NCBI GenBank assembly: GCA_004194705.1
Contig: SADC01001326.1
Span: 62,001-126,000, forward strand
DNA length: 64,000 nucleotides
Direction of reading: 5' to 3'
Source of the DNA: Ditylenchus dipsaci
Lineage: Eukaryota > Nematoda > Chromadorea > Rhabditida > Anguinidae
A program made the translations under genes and the position numbers. The notes beneath the pieces were generated by a model that saw only the letters and a program-made list of their open reading frames with translations, did no database searches and was not told the DNA's origin. This document shows positions 32,105-40,857 of this stretch, one piece after another (the stretch's first letter is position 1; each line of letters starts with the position of its first letter).

Positions 32105-33917
32105 GCTGAACGAGATAGGAGAAAAAAATTCTCTCAAAAAGTGCTACTAGCGGTTCGTTTCAGGGGTCGATTGTATGAAATTGGACATTTTCGAGTTGTT
32201 TCAGTTATTTGATTTTAACTTCTCATTCGAGAACAATTTCACGCAGCTGAAACACTTATCTGATGCAGAATTGAACGAGCTTTCAAATAAATATATATTT
32301 TCTCGGATTGGTGACCCTTCTCAACATTAAATGGCCGAAACTTACAAAAAATAAAATTTTCTGTCTAAAAGTCATGAAAATACAGAAATACAAAAAGGCG
32401 CGAATTTGAAATGACTCGGAAAAGGCCTAAGCTCCAAGCAATTTGTTGATTTTTTTGGAATACCTTTTCCCAAAACTCTCTGTCTTCTTTTGTATCAAAA
32501 GGATGTGTGTAAGGGAGGCAGATAGCAGAGAAATAAGAAACAGTCCTGGGGCGACCCGATAGCTCAAATGGTTAGAGCGCCGACTTGCAAGGAGGATATC
32601 GTGGGATCGCACCTTTTCCCAGGCTTGTACAAAAGCCGTACGCGGCCACTGGCGTACGCTTACTTGTGCAGTTTCTGCGCTTTCTGTTATGGCTCTATCA
32701 CAATTGTAAGTGTAAGTGTAAATCTAAATGTAAGTGTAAATGTAAGGGGTCTTTAAAATACCAAAAACATTTACACTTACATTTACACTTAAGCCTTCAC
32801 AATACGAATGTGAATCTAAATGAAAATTTCTGGCTTATCCTCACTTTTGTTTCCAAAAGTCAGTTCTCTTACCCACATACTAATTTTTTTGAGTTTTCAC
32901 AACTAGCATTAAACTCTTCGTCACTAATAAAGACCTTTTAGTATTCTCTGAAAATAGTCGCATATAATTTTCATTTACATTTAAGGCGCATTCACAATGA
33001 GTAGTCTGTTTGCGGATGCTAAAACAGACTACTCACTAAGAATCCGCGAAACAGGATCCTCGCTTTTTTTGCTGTTTTCCCAGAATTATTCAGTTGGTGT
33101 GGTTTTTTTTATTTTCCAGTTGCTTATGTAGCTTCTCACATCATATAGTTGAGGTTTAAGGCTACCAAATGAGCTATTGACTGAGTAAAAATTGCTTCAA
33201 AAACTCAGATAAAATTTTAAGACTCCGCCCAAGAATCCTAACTCGAATTCGAGTGCGGATGCTTGGGCGGAGTCTTTCTTTTTTTACTCAATTTTTTTCA
33301 GCAATATCTCTCTTATCAATAGCTCATCTTGTAGCTATGAATCTTAGCTACAAGATGGCACCAAAGGGAATGATTTTTAAAAATTAAAAAAAAGTTATGG
33401 CCATTTACGAGTGTAAAGTCTGGTTTAGGATCCGCAAACAGCCTCCTCATTTTGAATGCGCCTTTACATTCGTATTGTAAAGGGGGAAGTGTAAGTGTAA
33501 ATGTAAGGGGTGTTTACAATACCAAAAATCTTTACACTTACATTTACACTTACATTTACACTTACACTTACAATTGTTATAGGGCCATTACAGTCAAGTG
33601 CTGAAAAATAAACGGTGATATCAACAATTTTTCGATGCTCACAAAAAATAACTAAATTTTTTATTTCAAACTTTTTTTGAAAAATGCTAATATTTTGCAT
33701 GTTATACGGTCACCAATCCGAGAAAATATATATTTATTTGAAAGCTCGTTCAATTCTGCATCAGATAAGTGTTTCAGCTGCGTGAAATTGTTCTCGAATG
33801 AGAAGTTAAAATCAAATAACTGAAACAACTCGAAAATGTCCAATTTCATACAATCGACCCCTGAAACGAACCGCTAGTAGCACTTTTTGAGAGAATCTTT
33901 TCTCCTATCTTGTTCAA
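32105..33917. repeat. Four-level nested hairpin with ORF-bearing outer arms
   Basis: The outer arms of about 215 bp (32105-32325 and 33700-33917) are nearly identical inverted copies, each encoding the same protein-like start MKLDIFELFQLFDFNFSFEN reading away from the shared terminus. Inside are TGTAAG/TGTAAA word arrays (32695-32815 and 33466-33585). Within them is a hairpin from about 32985 to 33470 (AAGGCGCATTCACAATGAG against TTGAATGCGCCTT), and within that ACTCCGCCCAAGAATCC against GCTTGGGCGGAGT at 33222-33275. A tRNA-like D-arm (TAGCTCAAATGGTTAGAGC) sits at 32558-32576. Confidence 0.75.
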
Positions 33918-34063
33918 ACCCCGGTTTATAGCGACCTCGAGTTCGATGGACTTGGTTAAAAGTTTTTGAAAGTCTCGAAAATGGAACCCCGATTTATTGC
34001 GAACCTCGATATAATGCGAATTTTTTCCAGTCCCCAGGCTCGCACTAAACCGGGGTTTGACTG
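33918..34063. mobile_element. Family B element, word TATAGCGACC/TTGCGAACC
   Basis: Left TCAAACCCCGGTTTATAGCG (outermost bases lost), right GCACTAAACCGGGGTTTGACTG with TA following. Internal GATTTATTGCGAACC and GATATAATGCGAA repeat the word. It abuts the outer arm of the nested hairpin. Confidence 0.6.
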
Positions 34064-34195
34064 TATTGTTGTCTCGAGAAGAGTTTGAAATTTGGTGACA
34101 AGGTGACGAAGCACTAAAGTTAAGCACTAAAGTCACTAAACAGTTAAGCTGACTAATTAACTATGAGATAATAACTTTAAACAAATTTTGTTTAG

Positions 34196-35127
34196 ACTCC
34201 ACTACAGATGACTATGGAGACATAGATGGAAGGCTTGGTCAAGGAATTGACGATGAACCCTTAGAAATAGGAATCTCAGAAGATGATAAACCTGTACTCA
34301 AAAGCCATACAAATATTGATATGCCGATCTCAGGATCACAAAGTAGTGAAGAGTCAACCAGCATTACTGCTCAACCTTACACATCCAGCCAGAATCAAGA
34401 AGATGAAGAGACTGCTCCATCTGATTCACATCAACCATCCAATGAAGATAGAAGAGAAAAAGAAAATCCTGAAGAATCAGAAGAACCTGAAAGTAGGGAA
34501 GATCAGTCAAAACAAATACCTGATAAGCCAGATGATTCACAAGAAGAAACTCCTTCACTAACAATGCCGGATTCTGAAGAAGGAGAAGGCAAATCCATTG
34601 AAAAACATCCCAAAGACCAGCAAACTTCCATAATAACTGATGAAGCAGAGGAAAGTGAAATACCCGATACACAGAGGCAAAATTCTGTAGAAATAGCAAT
34701 CAAACAGCCGGAGAAGATTACACATAAAAACACACACCATAAACCAACTGCAACTGCACCCAAAATATCTGGAGATAGTAGAGAAATAGTAGTGGAAAAA
34801 GAAAAAAGAACTCCGAAGAACACCCTGCAAGAACTCCGAAACCACATACTTCTGGTGATTCTAACCCGGTTGGAAAGTACAAAAAGCCAAAAGTTGAGGT
34901 GGAACTTAGGGAAAAGGGCACTGAAAAACCATGTGCTCTGCAAAAGATTGAATTGATGAAGATTTTGGGTGTAAAAGACAATTCAGGATCTGAAGAAGAA
35001 AGGGTGGAAAGCCCTAGAAGGGGCTATGGATCTGGTGGTTTTGTGGCCAATAAGATTACAAGGAGATGCAGCAATAAAAAGGGCAAAGAGTGTGAGAAGC
35101 AAGGCTACACTGTGTTCATCAAAGAAG
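34196..35127 (+). CDS. Acidic exon ending in a cysteine module
   Basis: Acceptor TTTTGTTTAG, donor GAAG|GTAGAG, phase 1-1. It starts STTDDYGDIDGRLGQGID and continues Glu/Ser/Pro-rich to about 34810, where CCGAAGAACACC needs one extra A to continue (one more break of the usual kind). It then has a basic stretch and a cysteine segment, PCALQKIELM and ITRRCSNKKGKECEKQGYTV. This last part resembles the C-x-N-x-x-G-Y-V endings of the N-terminal modules, so the module type recurs after the acidic region. Confidence 0.75.
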
Positions 35128-35696
35128 GTAGAGCTTAGAATTGTTGCTGGTCGGTTTATCGCATCGAAACCGAAAACAGAGTTTTTCGACCAAAAACCCG
35201 AAACTTAAAACCAGGTTTCAAGAAACCAAAAAATTGGAAAACACGTTTTATTAAAATACCAGTTTATTTGCAACAAAAACAAACCAAAAACTGGGCCCGA
35301 GCGAAATTTTTTGATAAAAATGGGAGCCATTAAGGGAACGTCCATAAATTATTTCAGGCTGACAGGCCGTTTTCGGGAAAATAACCACAACACCACCCCC
35401 TCCCCTGTCAGAATATGTCAGATGGGCATCGGCTTTGACGCAAAGTAGCTAAAACTTTTCTGATGAGTTCCGTAAAAATGTATCAATAACATCAAAATAA
35501 AATAATCTAAAAATTTTAAAATTAAAAATTGTAACCTATTTAAGAACTTTATTACAACTCATTAGATGCGATTTTACTGAAGCACGTCCTAATGATTTGA
35601 CTGGGTTATATTAATATATAATTTGACGGGATAAAAAAGGAATAAAATGTTTAGAGCCCATAAGTAAAATACTGGTTGTACATTTAGATTTCTCAG

Positions 35697-35773
35697 TTGA
35701 AGAAAAAGAGTGCAAAAACCAGTTGTCAGATGACTTGTGTGAATCTCTGAAATCAATGTGTCTGCCTACCACA
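35697..35773 (+). CDS. Cys-rich exon
   Basis: Acceptor GATTTCTCAG, donor ACA|GTTATC, phase 1-0. It reads ECKNQLSDDLCESLKSMC, three Cys in 18 residues. A 45-nt intron follows. No functional assignment. The preceding intron (35128-35696) holds GTCAGAATATGTCAG words related to 59390-59480. Confidence 0.65.
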
Positions 35774-35818
35774 GTTATCCTATTAGTTACTTACATTCAA
35801 ACATAATACTTATTTCAG

Positions 35819-35881
35819 CCATCAATTAGAACAGTTCGCTATTTGCGAGACTTCATCGACCCGGAGGACGGAGATCTGGAC
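35819..35881 (+). CDS. Short exon without cysteine
   Basis: Acceptor TTATTTCAG, donor GAC|GTAAAT, phase 0-0, 63 nt. It reads SIRTVRYLRDFIDPEDGD, likely helical. It continues smoothly into the exon at 36267. Confidence 0.65.
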
Positions 35882-36002
35882 GTAAATATTAAATAACAAA
35901 TTGGGGTTTTTTATATAAGCTTTTAGAAATATATTAGCCAAATACCCAATTGAAAATTTTAACTCTCACTCCGTACCCTCACCTTGTATTGAGACATCAA
36001 TA

Positions 36003-36161
36003 CAGTCGACTCTCGATTTAACATACACTCTGGGGACCGACCCAGCCGTATGTTAAATCGGGGGGTAATTTGACGAAGTTTATTATTGAAGAGACCGGCC
36101 CAGTTGTATGTTAAATCGGGTGTGTATGTTAAATCGACCGTATGTTAAATCGAGAGTCGAC
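36003..36161. mobile_element. Family B MITE, word TTTAACATACAC
   Basis: CAGTCGACTCTCGATTTAAC on the left, AAATCGAGAGTCGACTG on the right, TA on both sides. TATGTTAAATCG recurs four times. It is the main content of the 385-bp intron 35882-36266. Confidence 0.8.
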
Positions 36162-36266
36162 TGTATTCGGAACCCCCACTCAAAAAAAGAAAAAAAAGAA
36201 CAAAGCATATTTTTACAACATTTTGCAAACGAAGAAAAAAAGTAAAAATCTTATTGTTAATTGCAG

Positions 36267-36341
36267 AAGCAGCTGCGCTACGTGGCCTCCATAATCCCTG
36301 ATGGTGTGAAGCACAGGGAAAACATGAAGAATGCAATCCAG
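36267..36341 (+). CDS. Exon with GC donor
   Basis: Acceptor GTTAATTGCAG, donor CAG|GCAATA, phase 0-0. It reads KQLRYVASIIPDGVKHRE. The donor has GC in place of GT, with AG before it, the usual context of GC-AG introns. The reading on both sides matches in phase. Confidence 0.65.
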
Positions 36342-36398
36342 GCAATAATCACTATAACATTTATACTTTAACACAATCCAATATATCCCATTGTTCAG

Positions 36399-36541
36399 AG
36401 ACTGCTGGACCTGCTGCCCTTCCTTGATTGTGAAAACTCACTGACCAAGCTAATTTTGGACAGGAATGCAGAAGAATTCCTAGATGAGATGTTGAGTGCC
36501 AAGGTGGAGGATGATAGAGCTTGTGCCAAACTACAGAAAAA
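36399..36541 (+). CDS. Helical Cys-containing exon
   Basis: Acceptor ATTGTTCAG, donor AAAAA|GTAGGA, phase 0-2. It reads RLLDLLPFLDCENSLTKL, then an acidic helix and ACAKLQKK. Amphipathic helix pattern. Confidence 0.65.
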
Positions 36542-36599
36542 GTAGGAGTCTATTGCAAAATGTTGATTAAAATGGAATAATGGGAGACATATTAGAATC

Positions 36600-37155
36600 A
36601 GTGTTTTTCCGGCGCCAATGTTAGCGCCAAAAAAACGCCTCTCGGCGCCTGGCCTCGGCGCTGTTTTTTGAGCAGCTCTGGCTCCGGCGCTGTTTCCAAA
36701 ATTAAAATGCCAATACTTTCCAACAATTCCAAATAGAAAAAATTGATTTTACAAAACAAATTATTACCGTATTCGGTTTACTAACTCCTCACTAGTGGGA
36801 GTAAAGCCAATTGTGGCCTAAATTTTTATTAAATTAAGCATTAAATTAAATGTTTGCTCAACTTTAATCTAAAATTCATGAATATCTAAATTTTTTTTTA
36901 AATTTACTGTAACAATTATCGAACATCATACTATATAAAACATACTGGTAATAAGAATGCAATTTTTCGCGAAAATTTTCAGCAAAAACAAAATTATCAA
37001 CTTGTTGCCGGCGCTGTCATCAGCGCCGGCGCTGGGGCAAAATTTCTAATATTGGAGGCGCCAGAGCCGAAATTTTTTTATGGAGGCGCTGGGTCCCTTG
37101 TTTAAAAGAGGTAGGCGCTGGCGCTGACACCGACGTCGGCGCCGGGACAACACTG
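36600..37155. repeat. GC-word element (GGCGC / CCGGCGCTG)
   Basis: CCGGCGCC, CTCGGCGCC and CTCCGGCGCTG words at 36608-36695 face GCCGGCGCTG, CAGCGCCGGCGCTGG, GAGGCGCC and GACGTCGGCGCCGGG at 37005-37145. The middle is AT-rich. It resembles the element at 10466-10970. Located in the intron 36542-37634, with GC content far above its surroundings. Confidence 0.6.
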
Positions 37156-37634
37156 ATTAGGATATTTAAGTTGTCGAACATTTCGGCAGCCCTCAAATTT
37201 TTTATTTTCAAAAATAACATTTTTAGTTTTTTAATTGGTTCCCACTTCATATAACGACTAAGCCTACTATAAAGAAGCTCGTTATAATTAAACGATTCAA
37301 TCGAAAAAAGGACCAAACAAAAATCGTGTTTTTGACATTACTTACCAAAAATTGTATATTTTTTCTACGTCGATTGGAGCAAATTTTGATCTGGAAAAAA
37401 GTTATGGTCAAATTTCTTTGGACACTTTGCACATTTTATTTCTAGAGAATTTCGACAACATAGCCCCTGCCATTATAGTCCTTATTTTCAATTGAAATTG
37501 AAACATTCGAATTTTAATTTCAATATTGTAACTCGTTTAAAAAGTTTGTGTTAATGTTTTGTGAAACTTTGGGTGCCTTGTTGAGCAACCGGATGATGTT
37601 CAGCTATTCATCCTACTTTTTTTTGAATATTTAG

Positions 37635-37762
37635 ATGCTTAAAAAGCAGAGATCACCGCAAAGGCCAACATACCCACTCCGAATCCATCCGAAGTCGTCT
37701 GCACTGCAAACGCTTCAAGTTCCAATGCTTTGGAGACAAGTCTACTCTGCGCAAGTATTTCG
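37635..37762 (+). CDS. Exon, basic Cys-rich segment of the ShKT-like tail
   Basis: Acceptor GAATATTTAG, donor TTCG|GTAAGC, phase 2-1. It has CLKSRDHRKGQHTHSE, then LHCKRFKFQCFGDKS, giving three cysteines, His-rich in the middle. It likely provides the first three cysteines of the six-cysteine tail. Another frame is open but gives a worse phase match. Confidence 0.7.
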
Positions 37763-37816
37763 GTAAGCTTATCTTTTGAATGTTATAAAATCTTAAAGTG
37801 CTTCTCCATCTTCTAG

Positions 37817-37933
37817 CCACTATCCTAATGGACTATGAGCTGAGCCGACAAACCAAGCCAGGAAGAATGGGCAATAAAAAGGAAAATGTCTCTGAGCTGT
37901 GTGCCAAAACTTGTAAAAGATGTCTTGGACCCA
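37817..37933 (+). CDS. Exon with ShKT C-terminal signature
   Basis: Acceptor ATCTTCTAG, donor CCCA|GTAAGT (strong), phase 1-1. It reads TILMDYELSRQTKPGRMG, then SELCAKTCKRCLG. C-x3-C-x2-C preceded by a Met-containing helix is the classic end of ShKT (SXC) domains, which are common in nematode secreted proteins. Spacing upstream is longer than usual, so this is ShKT-like rather than canonical. Confidence 0.75.
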
Positions 37934-38144
37934 GTAAGTGCACATATTACTGATATACACTAAAATTGCTGTACACAACATAAAATCACGAAACAACAGA
38001 AATTATGGATCATGGTTTCTTCAACTTATAGCATATTTTTTTTTAAATTAGACAATTTTTATTTGAACCTCTGCATCAGACAACACCTTAATTGATTTTC
38101 GATTCTTTACCTACTTATGTAAAAATAATTGTGTGGCTTTTGTA

Positions 38145-38394
38145 CCGTATTTCCTCTAATAGGCGCACCGGTGCGCCATTTTTTCAATCCCCGGAAATTG
38201 GAAAATTTGGAATTCGATTTCGAGATTTTTGGGTGAAAATGAAAAATCTAAAAAGTGGAATCGGTAGAGCTCGTGGGAGTTAAGAAAACGCAATAAATAG
38301 CTTTGCAAAATATTGACTCTGCACCGAGATCCAGACCATCAAAGTTGAGGGGGTGCGCTTATTAGAGCAGGTGCTCCTATTAGAGGAAATACGG
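38145..38394. mobile_element. Family A MITE, word GCGCACC
   Basis: CCGTATTTCCTCTAATAGGC and CTATTAGAGGAAATACGG ends, TA on both sides. GCGCACCGGTGCGCC follows the left end; GGTGCGCTTATTAGAG and GGTGCTCCTATTAGAG precede the right. Lies in the last intron of the modular gene. Confidence 0.8.
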
Positions 38395-38534
38395 TAAATA
38401 TTGTCTTGAAAGTGGGAGCCTAAAGAAAAGTTTAACTGTAGCATCCAAATTTAGTATTTCCTGACTTCTCTCTTTTATACAATTTTTTAAACGTGCTGAA
38501 AAATTGTTAAAAAAACCTCAATTTCGAATTATAG

Positions 38535-38614
38535 ATGAAGACTTTGAACAACAACAGCCAGACGTCGAATTCGACCAGACATCGAAAACTCCCTGTGATC
38601 AAAAGAAAAAATAA
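38535..38614 (+). CDS. Terminal exon of the modular gene
   Basis: Acceptor GAATTATAG, phase 1 start. It reads EDFEQQQPDVEFDQTSK, TPCDQKKK and stop TAA at 38612-38614. A short acidic, Gln-rich tail with one extra Cys. Confidence 0.75.
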
Positions 38615-38628
38615 ATATGTAAAATAAA
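38610..38628 (+). terminator. Polyadenylation signals at the stop codon
   Basis: AATAAA at 38610-38615 contains the stop codon itself and a second AATAAA lies at 38623-38628. The predicted 3' UTR is therefore very short. The decayed ShKT-like gene at 43417 has the same arrangement. Confidence 0.5.
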
Positions 38629-38844
38629 AATAGCAATACCGATTGAAAAGTAATTGTTAAGTCATTAACTATAAAAATTCGACTATGTAAAGTTATCTAC
38701 AGTTATCTATACCAATAAACACACTCAAAATATTCAGCCAATATTAGTGGGGCATAATTGATCCAATATTAGGTATTCGTGCTGAGTACGTTTGTAAATT
38801 CATTTTTTAACACCACTGCTGTGAGACGCAACAGACTTTTAAAA

Positions 38845-39000
38845 GTCGGGATGGGACAATAAATGCGGGAAGCGGAAAATAACTTCGGGATGGGATATAT
38901 GGAAAAAAATTTCGGGAAAAATCCCGGAAGGAAAATACATGTAAAACTCATTCGGGACGGTACGGGACAGGAGTCCCGTCCCATCCTGCCACCATCTCTA
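38845..39000. repeat. CGGGAC-word repeat with internal hairpins
   Basis: GTCGGGATGGGACA, TTCGGGATGGGATA, TTCGGGACGGTACGGGACAGG and the inverse GTCCCGTCCCATCC in 150 bp. Architecture resembles the GC-word elements; the minus and plus ORFs are artefacts. Confidence 0.6.
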
Positions 39001-39204
39001 CATTCTATCCATGATATAACCGTTACTACTCATTTGCGCAAATTTTTTGAAGTTACAGGTTCGAATCCAGGTGGTGGCAAAAATTATTTCTTCTTCACTG
39101 GAAAAATTTGATAACCCTATTCAGAATCGTGTCCTGAACACGATTTAAAATAGAAACCCCGGAGTAGTTTTGTGTTCTGTAAGGCCACATATCCAATTAG
39201 CGGT

Positions 39205-39345
39205 TTCTCCTTTCACTCCCACTCTGCCTTTCACTCTCACTCTCAGTGTTGTACCCAAAAGGAAAAATTTGCCTCACAGTCTTACTTTCACTCTCACTTT
39301 CAGTGTACCCAATGACTTTTTTGACTCTCACTTTCAGTGTAAATT
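39205..39345. repeat. CTTTCACTCTCACTTTCAGTG word array
   Basis: CTTTCACTC(C/T)CACTC, CTCACTCTCAGTGTTGTACC and CTCTCACTTTCAGTGTACCC variants repeat about five times. A pyrimidine-rich direct array without a clear inverted partner. Confidence 0.5.
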
Positions 39346-39377
39346 TTGCTAGAATTTGAATTTTTTAGTCTTAACCG

Positions 39378-39702
39378 ACCAAACCAAGTAGTCGTCCACT
39401 TGGAGCAAAAACTTTTTTCACTTTTTCGGGTCTTAAAACCTGTTTTCTGGACTAATTCGGGTATGCTGAAGATGGTTTGATAGTGGTAAAACGCCGTTTT
39501 GTAGGGTATTTCTTGAATTTTGGCAAAATCCAGTTTTGGTAAAATCAATTATTGCCGAATACTCAAAAAATACTCGACGCAACGGCATTTCACCACTATC
39601 AAACCATCTTCAGCATGCATGAATTAGTCCAGAAAACAAGTTTTGGAACATGAAAAACGTAAAAAAAAATTCCATCCGAGTGGACGACCACTTGGTTTAG
39701 TT
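39378..39702. repeat. Family I hairpin (CCAAGTGGTCGTCCACTTGG type)
   Basis: Arms of about 140 bp: AAGTAGTCGTCCACTTGGAG and ATGCTGAAGATGGTTTGATA on the left against TATCAAACCATCTTCAGCAT and GTGGACGACCACTTGGTTTA on the right. Half-copies of the same sequence occur at 18383-18492 and 39883-40010. Confidence 0.75.
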
Positions 39703-39726
39703 GGTATGGATTATCCGGTGGAACTG

Positions 39727-39815
39727 AAGCTGGATCATAGAAAAACATCCGGGCTATACAACATCCCGCAAAAACATCCGGGCTATACAACATCCCGCAA
39801 AAACATCCGAAAAAC
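39727..39815. repeat. 29-30-bp tandem repeat
   Basis: AAAAACATCCGGGCTATACA with ACATCCCGC follows twice in direct order, then a partial third AAAACATCCG. No coding role evident. A few incidental short ORFs cross it on both strands. Confidence 0.65.
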
Positions 39816-39882
39816 ATCCTCACTACTTGGAAGTTTTACCTGAGTTCTTCAACTTGGGTACGACCACCTGGGTACAACAAAA

Positions 39883-40010
39883 CCAAGTGGTCGTCCACTT
39901 GGATTAAAAAAAATTTTACGTTTTTCATGTTCCAAAACCTTTTTTTCAGAATTGATTTAGGCATGCAAAATTTGTTTGTCTACTCACAATAATCCACAAA
40001 AGTTTAAGGT
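39883..40010. repeat. Family I half-copy
   Basis: ACCAAGTGGTCGTCCACTTG, then AAAAATTTTACGTTTTTCAT and a GGCATGCAAAATTTG-like tail correspond to one arm of the 39378-39702 hairpin. The word CCAAGTGG-TCGT-CCACTTGG is itself a perfect palindrome apart from the spacer. Confidence 0.6.
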
Positions 40011-40370
40011 CGACCACCTTGGAGTGGGTAACTACCCACGGTATTGATATTCCAGTTGGTAAAAACAGCATTTTGGTCTTAACAAACCGCGTTCAGGACA
40101 CAATTCTGGATAGGGTACATTGATTTTTAATTACTTCAAGCTTAATCCAAAACATCAGATTCTGGAGGTGAATGCCTATTCAAAAGAAGTTTCAGGTGGA
40201 CCTTCTATCCAACCTGAGGTTTACTGGTCTTATAAAAACTAGTTTATGGTTGTTATTGAAGAAAAAAATAATTACTGCTACCACCTGGATTCGAACCTGT
40301 AACTTTAAAAAATTTGCGCAAATGAGTTTGCGCAGATGAGTTTGCGCAAATGAGTTTGCGCAAATGAGTA

Positions 40371-40631
40371 CCGTATATTATCTATTAGAAGGCCCGGGCC
40401 TTCTATTTTTCAACCCTAAAAAAGTCGGGAAAATTTGGGTCGATTTTGAGATTTTTGCGTGCTCAACCAAAATTTTAAAAGTGGAATCAGGTAAGCTCGT
40501 GTTAACTAAGAAAACGTGAAAAACAGATTTGCGAATTTCTTTTTCTAGGCTGATATATAGGTCCTCAAGAGGGCCTTCTATTAGAGAGGGGCCTTCTATT
40601 AGAGAGGGGCCTTCTAATCGAGAATATACGG
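40371..40631. mobile_element. Family A MITE, word GAAGGCCC
   Basis: CCGTATATTATCTATTAGAA and CTAATCGAGAATATACGG, TA on both sides. AGAAGGCCCGGGCCTTCT is next to the left end and GGGGCCTTCTATTAGAGA repeats twice at the right. Inserted immediately at the tip of the preceding foldback. Confidence 0.75.
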
Positions 40632-40756
40632 TAGTAACCGATATAACGACTCTTAAAGGGGGGGGGGGATAACTTTATATACGCATCGCCTTTTGTCGAA
40701 AGTTCTAGTCCCTCTGGTGTTGTTTTAATTTACTTTTTTAGTAAGTTTTTTAACTA

Positions 40757-40857
40757 CAGTCAACTCTCGATATAGTGTAGGCTGGGAGACCAGAAAAAAT
40801 CTACACTATATCGAGATCTACACTATATCGAGGGTACACTGTATCGAGAGTTGACTG
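40757..40857. mobile_element. Family B MITE, word ATATAGTGTAG (101 bp)
   Basis: CAGTCAACTCTCGATATAGT and ATCGAGAGTTGACTG ends, TA on both sides. CTACACTATATCGAG occurs twice in the middle and GGTACACTGTATCGAG at the right. Confidence 0.8.

Larger units (their letters stand above)
2039..38614 (+). other. Extent of large modular Cys-rich / Glu-Ser-Thr-rich gene with ShKT tail (5' end uncertain)
   Basis: Gene-level entry; exons are listed separately. From 9043 to 38614 the proposed exons join with compatible phases at every junction but one (24756 to 27883), using GT-AG introns plus one GC-AG. The protein order is two-cysteine modules (9.0-21.2 kb), three long acidic Ser/Thr/Pro/Lys-rich exons, another cysteine segment (34.9-36.5 kb), and a ShKT ending. 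Short introns are 45-60 nt; introns above about 400 nt mostly contain an identifiable repeat. No signal peptide is seen because the start is not in the chain. Secretion is inferred from the cysteine modules and ShKT ending. I do not recognise the protein as a named family. The upstream G/S/D-rich blocks at 2.0-4.5 kb fit by composition and phase but could belong to a neighbour. Confidence 0.7.
39028..40370. repeat. Outer foldback with tRNA-like arms enclosing other hairpins
   Basis: Left ATTTGCGCAAATTTTTTGAA and ACAGGTTCGAATCCAGGTGG (about 39028-39150) are inverted at 40285-40330 (CCACCTGGATTCGAACCTGT, then AAAAATTTGCGCAAATGAG), with CAGGACACAATTCTGGATAG and its inverse inside. The B-box-like GGTTCGAATCC makes each arm tRNA-like. 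The right tip ends in four tandem copies of a 14-bp GAGTTTGCGCAAAT-type word. It encloses the family I hairpin and a 29-30-bp tandem repeat. Confidence 0.7.

Noticed and set aside
32551..32627. Possible tRNA gene (TAGCTCAAATGGTTAGAGC followed by a CTTGCAA loop)
   Set aside because: The D-arm is good but the anticodon stem does not pair and the T-arm is degenerate (GGGATCGCACC), with no acceptor stem; called tRNA-derived.
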